Below, piece after piece: positions 1-5,703 of a stretch of DNA of 5,703 nt (the first letter of the stretch is position 1; every line of letters begins with the position of its first letter). The position numbers and the translations under genes are program-made. Source of the stretch: JACKOF01 sp041571855 (GTDB taxonomy: Bacteria; Pseudomonadota; Gammaproteobacteria; Pseudomonadales; Porticoccaceae); contig JBFFTH010000130.1 of assembly GCA_041571855.1 (NCBI GenBank), positions 1-5,703 of the forward strand, written 5' to 3'. Below the pieces are notes generated by a model. It was not told the origin of the DNA and did no database searches. It saw only the letters and a list, made by a program, of their open reading frames with translations.

Positions 1-798
1 ATCTCGCATATCGTAGCGGGAAGACAGGGCTTATATCTGGCCGAGGGGGCTGTTCAGATGGTGATTGCCAGCTTGCTGCAAGAAGACGAGATGGACAGGC
101 CGCTGGGTGATGCGGAGGAGCTAGAGATTGACTTGCCCGGGGGCTCTGCTTCGGTGACGCTGGTGGATGAAAATGGTAAGGTGGATATCAACCACGCCAG
201 CGGGATACTCCTTTCAAATCTGTTCAAGGTTTTCCTGGTCGAGGATACAGAAGCCGATGCGCTGGCGGATGCTATCATCGACTACCGGGACACGGATGAC
301 CTGCGATCATTAAATGGTGCCGAATCAGTTGAGTATGAGCAGGCCGGGTTGCCGTGGGGTGCAAAAAATGCATTGTTTGCATCGGTGTTTGAGCTGAAAA
401 AAGTACTGGGTATGAGACCGGAAATATTTGATGCCGTATTGCCGTATATCACTGTTTACTCGGAACAATCCGGCGTAAATCCGGAGGTGGCCGCGTTGCC
501 GGTTTTAATGGCAATTTCGGACGAAACCGTAAGCTCACTGGAAAGCTATATTGAAGACCGTCGTCAAAGTTACCTCATGCGCCTGCCGATGCCCCCGCGC
601 CCGATGATGAAAGGCGGGCTGTCCAATCAGGCTCGCGGCCAGACCTATTCCATTCTGGTAACTGTCACATCTGAACAGGGAGCACAATCCAGTCTCGCCA
701 GTGTCATTCGCCTGAAAAACACCCATCGCGACGTGGTGATCGAGGTGCTCGATCGGCAGCCCTTCGCCAGTGGGCGTTTCATGGATAGCAGCCAGTGA
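1..798 (+). CDS. gspK: Type II secretion minor pseudopilin GspK (5' end missing)
   Basis: The reading frame is open from the first base, so the start codon, prepilin leader and most of the N-terminal membrane helix lie upstream; 265 residues are visible. GspK is the large minor pseudopilin that, with GspI and GspJ, caps the periplasmic pseudopilus. The visible N-terminus (YLAEGAVQMVIASLL) is the end of the pilin-like helix. Family blocks follow: DENGKVDINHASG (visible residues 57-69), IIDYRDTDD with a downstream NGAE (about 92-108), AGLPWGAKN (about 115-123), a VLGM helix and a TVYSEQSGVNP segment near residues 150-160. These belong to the SAM-like/helix-hairpin region of T2SSK proteins. An ATG at 58 is in frame but lies inside the conserved helix and is not the start. 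The stop TGA lies 11 bases before the preferred gspL start. Family assignment is firm; a role at the pseudopilus tip is known for the family and not tested here. Confidence 0.95.
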   Translation: MSHIVAGRQGLYLAEGAVQMVIASLLQEDEMDRPLGDAEELEIDLPGGSASVTLVDENGKVDINHASGILLSNLFKVFLVEDTEADALADAIIDYRDTDDLRSLNGAESVEYEQAGLPWGAKNALFASVFELKKVLGMRPEIFDAVLPYITVYSEQSGVNPEVAALPVLMAISDETVSSLESYIEDRRQSYLMRLPMPPRPMMKGGLSNQARGQTYSILVTVTSEQGAQSSLASVIRLKNTHRDVVIEVLDRQPFASGRFMDSSQ

Positions 799-802
799 GA
801 GG
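798..802 (+). promoter_or_regulatory. Ribosome binding site favouring the ATG at 810 for gspL
   Basis: AGAGG lies 7 bases before ATG 810, a good Shine-Dalgarno match and spacing. The competing GTG at 795 overlaps the gspK stop as GTGA but has no clear purine-rich site at the right distance (upstream is ATGGATAGCAGCCA). This is why the shorter gspL is preferred. The choice is inference and only affects the first five residues. Confidence 0.5.
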
Positions 803-809
803 TCAACAG

Positions 810-1910
810 ATGCCCCGTCTCCAGTCTGCAACCGTGCTGGGTCTCTCCAGGGTAAAAATATTTTTCCACTGGTGGGCCGATACCCTGCTTGGCATGTTGC
901 CGGATCGGGTGCTGGCGCTGGTTAAGCCCGCCTCGCCAACACTTTTTTGCATGTTCGGTGGAGATGCTGTTCGCCTGGTGATGGCGGTCGGCAGGGATAA
1001 AAGGCAGCTGGAGGTTTCTGCGGACGGCCGCCTCAGTGAAGAGGATCTGGCGCTGGTGAAAGCTGCCATGCCGGAGCATTACGATATCGTGGTAATGCTG
1101 GATCAATCGCTCCTTCTCAGTCGAGACCTGTTTCTGCCGGCAGCGGTGGAGCCTGACCTCGGTTCCGTGCTGAATTACGAAATCGATCGCTTTACCCCCT
1201 TTACCCGCGAACAGATCCAGTTTGGTTATCGCATTTCAGACCGCTTCCCGAAGCAGGGCAAGATCAAAGTTTCGCTCTGGGTCATCCGGAAGGAGGCGCT
1301 CAACGACCTGCTCGCGTCACTGGCGACACTCGAAGGCAGGCTCGTTGCCGTTTATCCCGGACATCGCGCCGTGCATCACGGGCCGGGAATGGATAAATCC
1401 ATGAACATGCTGCCTGAAGAAAAAATGCCCGCAGCCACGTCCCTGTTTGGCCAACGCAGGGTAAAAGTCGGCATGACCCTGGTTGTTCTGTTGCTCGTTG
1501 CTTTTGCTGCCGGTTGGTGGCAGACATCGAGTCAATTGTCAGCACTCGAACAGCAAATACAAATCCAGCAACCAAAAGCCATGGCTGTCAGCCAGCTTCG
1601 GCGTGACCTGTTTGAACGCACAGAACTTGAAAATGTACTGGTTGTCAGACGAAACGGCAGTTACAGCGCACTGGATATTCTTCTTGAGCTGACCAGGATC
1701 ATGCCCGACCATACCTGGGTCAACCGTCTTCAGTTAAACGGAGATACCCTCCAGGTGCGCGGGGAGTCATCCAGCGCATTCTCCCTGATCGAGGACCTGG
1801 ATAACTCCCTGTTGTTCAGCAATGTGAAATTCTCCTCCCCTGTCAGCACAAATCGTAATACAGGCCGGGAGCAGTACGTGATAGAGATGTTGGTGGAACC
1901 CCGTGGCTAA
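810..1910 (+). CDS. gspL: Type II secretion inner-membrane protein GspL (PilN-like domain)
   Basis: GspL recruits the ATPase GspE through its cytoplasmic domain and pairs with GspM in the inner-membrane platform. The 366-residue product is slightly short of the usual 380-400 or so. Residues 1-217 form a cytoplasmic domain of the actin-like GspL/PilM type, including the block NYEIDRFTPF (122-131) followed by QIQFGYRI, which is typical of this family. A single membrane segment runs about 220-239 (VGMTLVVLLLVAFAAGWW). A short coiled-coil-prone stretch follows (QLSALEQQIQIQQ), then a periplasmic ferredoxin-like PilN domain (about 285-366) with LDILLELTRIMPDHTWVNRL and alternating strands to the end. 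A GTG at 795 would add five residues and overlap gspK by 4 bases; ATG 810 has the better ribosome binding site. The 3' end overlaps gspM by 8 bases, suggesting coupled translation. The annotation could equally read 'PilN domain-containing protein'; its operon position makes GspL the better name. Confidence 0.9.
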   Translation: MPRLQSATVLGLSRVKIFFHWWADTLLGMLPDRVLALVKPASPTLFCMFGGDAVRLVMAVGRDKRQLEVSADGRLSEEDLALVKAAMPEHYDIVVMLDQSLLLSRDLFLPAAVEPDLGSVLNYEIDRFTPFTREQIQFGYRISDRFPKQGKIKVSLWVIRKEALNDLLASLATLEGRLVAVYPGHRAVHHGPGMDKSMNMLPEEKMPAATSLFGQRRVKVGMTLVVLLLVAFAAGWWQTSSQLSALEQQIQIQQPKAMAVSQLRRDLFERTELENVLVVRRNGSYSALDILLELTRIMPDHTWVNRLQLNGDTLQVRGESSSAFSLIEDLDNSLLFSNVKFSSPVSTNRNTGREQYVIEMLVEPRG

Positions 1911-2496
1911 CCTGTCGCTGAAATGGCAAAAGCTTATCGCCGTCACCCTGGCGCTGTTTTTGGTGATGGGCGTGTTCGTTTTTACCGCGACACTGGTCAA
2001 TGCTTATCTTGATCGCAGGGCTGAAATAAGCGGGCTGGAATCCAAGCTCCGCCGGATTGAAAAAACCCTGGAGAGCGAGGAGGCGTTGCAACAGCTGGCG
2101 CAACAGCAAAAGCGCTCCGCAAAGGACCGGAATCTGTTTCTTGGCAGCGGTGACACCGAGCTCGTTGCCGCAAAATTACAGGACCAGGTCAGTCGACTGC
2201 TGCAGCGTTATGATGCCCGGTTGATACGCAGTCAGCAGATTCAGGTCGATCCGCTGCAGGGGGCCCTGGGCATTGGTCTCAAGCTGCAACTGCAGGTCAA
2301 GCTGCAGGATATTGTCAGAATCCTCCATGAGTTGCAGGAAAATCGTCCGCTGCTTTTCCTGGACAGCCTCTCTGTGACAATATCGCGGGCCAGTTCCAGG
2401 TTGCGTGTCCGCGGCAAGGCTAAGACTACTCCGGAGCTATTGGATGTTAATCTCGATATAGTAGGCTATCAGCTGCAGCAGGTTAACGATGGCTAG
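1903..2496 (+). CDS. gspM: Type II secretion inner-membrane protein GspM (PilO-like)
   Basis: GspM is the bitopic partner of GspL in the inner-membrane platform and is structurally equivalent to PilO. The 197-residue product has a short basic cytoplasmic end (residues 1-10), one membrane helix at about 11-34, a charged coiled-coil-prone region at about 37-72 (DRRAEISGLESKLRRIEKTL) and a C-terminal periplasmic ferredoxin-like domain. In that domain the stretch around 77-113 (FLGSGDTELVAAKLQDQV, then ARLIRSQQI) resembles, from memory, the 'M subtype b' branch of T2SS M proteins. The start is GTG at 1903, preceded by GGTGGA at 5 bases; the next in-frame ATG lies inside the membrane helix, so GTG is well supported. 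The gene overlaps gspL by 8 bases and the next gene by 8 bases. Sequence similarity is weak, as usual for GspM; position, topology and size carry the call. Confidence 0.85.
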   Translation: MANLSLKWQKLIAVTLALFLVMGVFVFTATLVNAYLDRRAEISGLESKLRRIEKTLESEEALQQLAQQQKRSAKDRNLFLGSGDTELVAAKLQDQVSRLLQRYDARLIRSQQIQVDPLQGALGIGLKLQLQVKLQDIVRILHELQENRPLLFLDSLSVTISRASSRLRVRGKAKTTPELLDVNLDIVGYQLQQVNDG

Positions 2497-3025
2497 AGAC
2501 AAGCGATTGGCATTGGTTTTAATCTCGTTTCTGTCAGTGGCGCAGGGTTTCGCCGCCGATGAGCCTGCGCCTGCGGAAAATATGGTGCATTCATTGCCCC
2601 AGGCAACAGAGGATGCGCTAGACTTTGCACCGCTGAACAGCCTTTCACACTATCAGCCGATCGTGGAGAGGCCGCTGTTTTTTGCTACCCGGCGGCCGGT
2701 GGAAGAGGCCGTCGAAACTGAAGAGGAAGAACCCGAGACAATAAAAGAGGATTGGCTGCTTTCTGCCGTGGTCAGCTTTGACGACAAAGCCTATGCAATT
2801 TTTGCCAGCAGGCAAGGCAGCGAAAGGCGTCGCCTGGAAGCGGGGGAGAGCCTTGATGGCTGGTCGGTGGACACCCTGGAGAAGGGAAGGGTCATTTTGA
2901 AAAAGGAGGGGGATAGCGTTGAGTTTCTCCTCGGCGCGGGCAAAGAGGAGCAGCCTGAGCCCCCCGCGGTTCGCCCCAGGAAAAAGGTCCAGCAAAAGGC
3001 GCCTGAACCAGAAGAAGACCAGTAG
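2489..3025 (+). CDS. GspC/PilP-type homology-region protein of the type II secretion system (XpsN position)
   Basis: The 178-residue product starts at ATG 2489 inside the end of gspM. Residues 1-22 look like a signal peptide: basic MARDKR, hydrophobic LALVLISFLSVA, then QGFA before AD, a plausible signal peptidase I site. The core is a GspC/PilP-like HR domain. YQPIVERPLFFATRRP (55-70) matches the family entry motif 'I.ERPLF..RRP', an acidic linker follows (about 71-88), then short beta strands to about residue 150 (WLLSAVVSFDDKAYAIF, ESLDGWSV, GRVILKK, VEFLLG). The tail (about 151-178) is Pro/Glu/Lys-rich and probably disordered. No PDZ domain is present. HR domains bind the N-terminal domains of the secretin, linking it to GspL/GspM, and the gene's place just before gspD fits that role. 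Unlike classical GspC, a clear membrane anchor is lacking, although the 12-16-residue hydrophobic stretch could be uncleaved. It could be annotated as GspC-like, PilP-like or 'type II secretion protein N'; no symbol is given for that reason. Confidence 0.8.
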   Translation: MARDKRLALVLISFLSVAQGFAADEPAPAENMVHSLPQATEDALDFAPLNSLSHYQPIVERPLFFATRRPVEEAVETEEEEPETIKEDWLLSAVVSFDDKAYAIFASRQGSERRRLEAGESLDGWSVDTLEKGRVILKKEGDSVEFLLGAGKEEQPEPPAVRPRKKVQQKAPEPEEDQ

Positions 3026-3125
3026 GGCGAGGCAGGTATAAAGAGGCCCGGCGACAAACGCTGCATTGCGCCAGGCGCGCCGACTATTCGCTGAGCTGTT
3101 GGAAGCTATAACTAAAACAGAGTTC

Positions 3126-3130
3126 GAGAG
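3126..3130 (+). promoter_or_regulatory. Ribosome binding site for gspD
   Basis: GAGAG sits 7 bases before ATG 3138 (an adjacent ATG follows at 3141). It supports a start here rather than at an in-frame TTG at 3066, which would place 24 charged residues ahead of the lipoprotein signal peptide. Confidence 0.5.
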
Positions 3131-3137
3131 AAAGTTT

Positions 3138-5249
3138 ATGATGTTTTTAAAGCTGTTGAGGGGGTGCCCCGGACGCGGGTTGCGCCGGGCAGGTTCGCTC
3201 GCTGTTGTTTTTGGCCTTGTTGCCTGTGCACAGGTATCGCCCGAGCCGTCAATCGTTGCGGAGCCGGTATCAGAAGTGAGCGCAGTTCCTGAGCGGATAA
3301 CACCCGAAACACCACCGGTTCAGGAAAGCCTCCAGGCGCCTGTCAATTACAGAGAATTGTATCCCGGAACGGGACAATTTCTGAATGCGGCTGGACGTTC
3401 TGTTGCCAGCGCCAGGGAAGATGGTGCGGGTTCTCTCACGCTCAATTTTGACAACGCGCCGATAGAGGAGGTGGTGCAGGTCATTCTCGGAGACATTCTC
3501 AAGGAAACCTATGTGGTTGCCGATGGGGTGTCAGGGAACATCACGCTGAGGACAACAGAGCCCATGCAGCGAGAGGCGCTGATCCCGGTGCTTGAGAACC
3601 TGCTGAGAATGAATAATGCCGCGCTGCTTCATACCGGGGAGTTCTATGAAGTTTTGCCGATCGGTGACGGTGTGCTGAGCAAGCTGACGCCGAGCATGAT
3701 GCTCAATGCGGGAAAAGGTTATCAATTTATTGTGGCGCCGCTGCACTACATCAGTGCCAAGGAGATAAACAGCGTCCTCGAGCCGCTCAAGTCTCCCAAA
3801 ACTACCATCGTTGTCGATGAGCACCGCAACCTGCTGCTTCTGGGAGGCACGCAGGCTGACCTGATTAATTTATTGGAAACCATCCGTCTGTTTGATGTAA
3901 ACCAGGTCAAGGGCAAGTCGGTCGGTCTTTTCCGGATACAAAATGCTGAGGCTTCGGAACTCCTCACTGAACTGGAAGCGGTGTTGGGTACCGGTAGTGA
4001 TCAGCCCCTGGCAGGCATGGTCTCACTGACCCCGATAGAGCGGCTGAATGCCCTGCTGGTGGTGACAACGCAGAAGGATTATTTGCAGTCAGTGTCCGAG
4101 TGGATTGAGCGTCTTGACCAGGTGCAGAATGCACAGGGAGTGAACATGTATGTCTACCATGTTCAGAATGGCAAGGCTGAAAATATCGCGGACCTTCTGA
4201 CGCAGATGTTCGAGGGCCAGAAGCGCCTGGCTATCGCCAGTAAACAGGCCCAGGCCAAGTTATCCACCCCCTCTGCCGAAGACGGCAGCCAGCAAAAAGT
4301 GCCCGGCAATACTGGCACCAGTATTCAAACCGGGAATGTATCGATTATTGCTGACACCGAGAATAATGCACTGTTGATCATGGCGACCGCCGCAGAATAC
4401 GAGGAGGTGAAAAAGGCAATTACACGCCTCGATATTTTGCCGATGCAGGTGCTTGTGCAGGCATCAATTTTTGAGGTGACCCTTGAAGACGATCTGGAGT
4501 ACGGATTGCAGTGGTTTTTCAATTCCTCCCACGGGAGCTTTGACAGCAGGGGCGGGCTTCGAATACCCAATAGTGGAGACGTGTCGGGAGGACTGCTTGG
4601 TACGTTGCCAAACCCGGTCGATTTTACCTATGCCATTTTTGATGCCGACGGCACTCGCGCGCTGCTTAACGCCTCGGCGGGAGACTCGAGAGTGGACGTG
4701 CTTTCTTCCCCGTCACTTCTGGTGCTCGACAACCAGAAGGCCACCATACGGGTCGGCGACCAGGTGCCGATACGAACCTCCGAAACCGAATTCCTCAACA
4801 GCGCAACGGGCAATATCACCAGTCGCATTGAGTACCGGGATACCGGCGTCACCCTCGACATCACTCCCAGGGTGAATAACGGTGGCATGGTAATCATGGA
4901 AATCAGCCTGCATGTCGATGATGTCGATGAAACCACCTCATCGTCAATTGATTCGCCTACCATTTTGCAGCGGGAGGTCCAGACCAGTGTCGCCGTGCAA
5001 AGTGGAGAGTCGATTGTGCTGGGAGGATTGATTCGGCAGGGAGCAGAAGATTCGTCAAGTGGCGTGCCTTTCCTGAGAGATATACCCTATCTCGGCTACG
5101 CGTTTGGCGGCAAGCGAATTTCCAAGGATAAAACCGAACTGGTGGTGATGATTACTCCCAGCGCGATTGCAAACGCCCTGGAGGCGCAGTCGGTGACCCG
5201 CGAGTACAAGGAAAAATTAAAGGAAGTCGACTTTTCCAAGCTGCGTTAA
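3138..5249 (+). CDS. gspD: Type II secretion outer-membrane secretin GspD (lipoprotein form)
   Basis: GspD forms the multimeric outer-membrane channel through which folded substrates leave the cell. The 703-residue product is within the family range. Residues 1-29 are a lipoprotein signal peptide ending in the lipobox LVAC with Cys30 as the acylated residue; Ala at +2 fits outer-membrane sorting. A Pro/Glu-rich linker runs to about 97. N0 spans about 98-174 (LTLNFDNAPIEEVVQVIL). N1 (about 185-255), N2 (about 257-332) and N3 (about 335-433) follow, N3 carrying a Gln/Ser-rich insert at about 362-393. The secretin barrel spans about 438-676, with VDVLSSPSLLVLDNQKATI, VGDQVPIRT, YRDTGVTLDITPRVN, SGESIVLGGLI, GVPFLRDIPYLGYAFGGK (642-659) and ELVVMITP. 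A short 28-residue charged tail (EYKEKLKEVDFSKLR at its end) may be an S-domain-like pilotin or neighbour-contact segment. The gene lies 112 bases after the HR protein gene and 14 bases before the next start. In-frame TTG 3066 is rejected as a start. Confidence 0.95.
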   Translation: MMFLKLLRGCPGRGLRRAGSLAVVFGLVACAQVSPEPSIVAEPVSEVSAVPERITPETPPVQESLQAPVNYRELYPGTGQFLNAAGRSVASAREDGAGSLTLNFDNAPIEEVVQVILGDILKETYVVADGVSGNITLRTTEPMQREALIPVLENLLRMNNAALLHTGEFYEVLPIGDGVLSKLTPSMMLNAGKGYQFIVAPLHYISAKEINSVLEPLKSPKTTIVVDEHRNLLLLGGTQADLINLLETIRLFDVNQVKGKSVGLFRIQNAEASELLTELEAVLGTGSDQPLAGMVSLTPIERLNALLVVTTQKDYLQSVSEWIERLDQVQNAQGVNMYVYHVQNGKAENIADLLTQMFEGQKRLAIASKQAQAKLSTPSAEDGSQQKVPGNTGTSIQTGNVSIIADTENNALLIMATAAEYEEVKKAITRLDILPMQVLVQASIFEVTLEDDLEYGLQWFFNSSHGSFDSRGGLRIPNSGDVSGGLLGTLPNPVDFTYAIFDADGTRALLNASAGDSRVDVLSSPSLLVLDNQKATIRVGDQVPIRTSETEFLNSATGNITSRIEYRDTGVTLDITPRVNNGGMVIMEISLHVDDVDETTSSSIDSPTILQREVQTSVAVQSGESIVLGGLIRQGAEDSSSGVPFLRDIPYLGYAFGGKRISKDKTELVVMITPSAIANALEAQSVTREYKEKLKEVDFSKLR

Positions 5250-5263
5250 CCGGCGGGTGATCA

Positions 5264-5703
5264 GTGTTTAGCTATACAGTGCGGTTGGGCGGTTTCTGCA
5301 GCCCGGTTTTGCGGCTTTGCATGTTTATGAGCCTGTTTGCGGTGACAGTGGCAGGCATTTCTGCTGCTGCACGAGCGCAGGTGCCTCCGCACCTGGTCTG
5401 TACGATCACCCTCAATTCAGACACCGAAGCTCGGTGGTTTCAGTCGCGCTTACCGAAAGCCAGCTTTCAGTTCCGGGAACTGGTACCGTCCGGGGCAAGG
5501 AATCCCCAGTGGTTCAGGCATGCCTGCAGTGCGCTTCGGCGTGAAAAAAAGCAGTGCGACCTGCTGATCGTTTCGGGTCACTTCGGCGGCACATTCTTCG
5601 GCTCATCGCCGCAGAGGTTGCCGCTGGAACTGCTCGAGGAAATGAGCTGTAACGATAGCTGTCCGGAGATACTCAACGCGCCCAAAGAGGTCTTCCTTTT
5701 CGG
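5264..5703 (+). CDS. Unrecognised exported Cys-rich protein, 3' end missing
   Basis: A frame opened by GTG at 5264 stays open to the last base, giving 146 residues plus a partial codon. It is preceded by GGGTGA with GGG six bases before the start. Residues 1-38 form a signal peptide: arginines at 7 and 17, a hydrophobic run about 18-36 (LCMFMSLFAVTVAGISAAA), then ARA before Gln39, an AxA signal peptidase I site. Later in-frame ATGs at 5321 and 5327 would lose the basic N-region, so GTG is preferred. The mature part has five cysteines (46, 88, 98, 129, 133), the last two as CNDSC. A predicted strand CDLLIVSGHFGG (98-109) and a second hydrophobic block EVFLFG at the cut end suggest an alpha/beta fold. 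The SGHxGG turn loosely resembles the histidine block of clan CD (caspase-like, CHAT) proteins, but the partner cysteine would lie beyond the window. I do not recognise the family. The 14-base gap from gspD suggests co-transcription; it may be a secretion-linked periplasmic factor, a substrate, or unrelated. Confidence 0.7.
   Translation, partial: MFSYTVRLGGFCSPVLRLCMFMSLFAVTVAGISAAARAQVPPHLVCTITLNSDTEARWFQSRLPKASFQFRELVPSGARNPQWFRHACSALRREKKQCDLLIVSGHFGGTFFGSSPQRLPLELLEEMSCNDSCPEILNAPKEVFLF

Noticed and set aside
795..809. GTG start for gspL overlapping the gspK stop (GTGA)
   Set aside because: It is an attractive 4-base overlap, but no ribosome binding site precedes it, while ATG 810 has AGAGG at 7 bases. 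Kept only as an alternative.
645..1106. 153-codon frame on the - strand across the gspK/gspL junction
   Set aside because: It is antisense to two well-supported genes, has no recognisable domain and its composition is that expected of a shadow frame.
2196..2480. Cluster of five CTGCAG sites in gspM
   Set aside because: All five are in-frame Leu-Gln codon pairs in amphipathic stretches, so coding bias explains them.
3068..3078. Inverted repeat GCGCC-A-GGCGC as a terminator
   Set aside because: The loop is a single base and no T run follows, so it is not a credible intrinsic terminator.
3066..3137. Upstream TTG extension of gspD
   Set aside because: A TTG start would put 24 charged residues before a complete lipoprotein signal peptide and has no clear ribosome binding site.
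4483..4875. 130-codon + strand frame inside gspD
   Set aside because: It is out of frame with the secretin domain, whose conserved motifs continue unbroken through this region.
5250..5263. Terminator after gspD
   Set aside because: Only 14 bases separate gspD from the next start, with no hairpin or T run; read-through is expected.
5317..5544. Short + strand frame of 75 codons downstream of gspD
   Set aside because: It starts with TTG, has no convincing ribosome binding site and lies fully within the longer frame from 5264, which has a signal peptide and stays open to the window end.

Overview
The window is part of a type II secretion system (T2SS, general secretion pathway) operon, with every gene on the + strand. 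The proteobacterial T2SS gene set, the moderate G+C content (somewhat above 50% by eye) and the protein character point to a gammaproteobacterium, perhaps a marine or environmental lineage. The taxonomic guess is inference; no rRNA or other marker is present.

Layout. 1-798: 3' part of gspK, the minor pseudopilin, which begins upstream of the window. 810-1910 (alternative GTG start at 795): gspL, a bitopic inner-membrane assembly protein with a PilN-like periplasmic domain. 1903-2496: gspM, a bitopic PilO-like protein. 2489-3025: a small exported protein with a GspC/PilP-type homology region (HR), occupying the place that xpsN holds in the Xanthomonas xps cluster. 3026-3137: a 112-base gap with no convincing gene, promoter or terminator. 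3138-5249: gspD, the outer-membrane secretin, made here as a lipoprotein. 5264-5703: the 5' part of an unrecognised exported protein that runs off the end.

How they work together. GspK is expected to sit at the tip of the periplasmic pseudopilus. GspL and GspM form the inner-membrane platform that links the cytoplasmic ATPase GspE (not in this window) to the pseudopilus. The HR protein is expected to touch the N-terminal periplasmic domains of GspD, and GspD forms the outer-membrane channel. The order K-L-M-(HR protein)-D matches the xps arrangement and parallels pilM-N-O-P-Q of type IV pili. The genes are packed tightly: two junctions overlap by 8 bases, and the gspD stop lies 14 bases before the next start, so a single transcript with coupled translation is likely.

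The machinery itself is largely conventional. The most open question is the cut-off last gene. It has a signal peptide, several cysteines and a strand-then-SGHxGG motif that loosely resembles the histidine block of caspase-like (clan CD/CHAT) folds. No tRNA, rRNA, CRISPR array, insertion sequence or long repeat was seen. No stretch over 300 bases lacks a gene.
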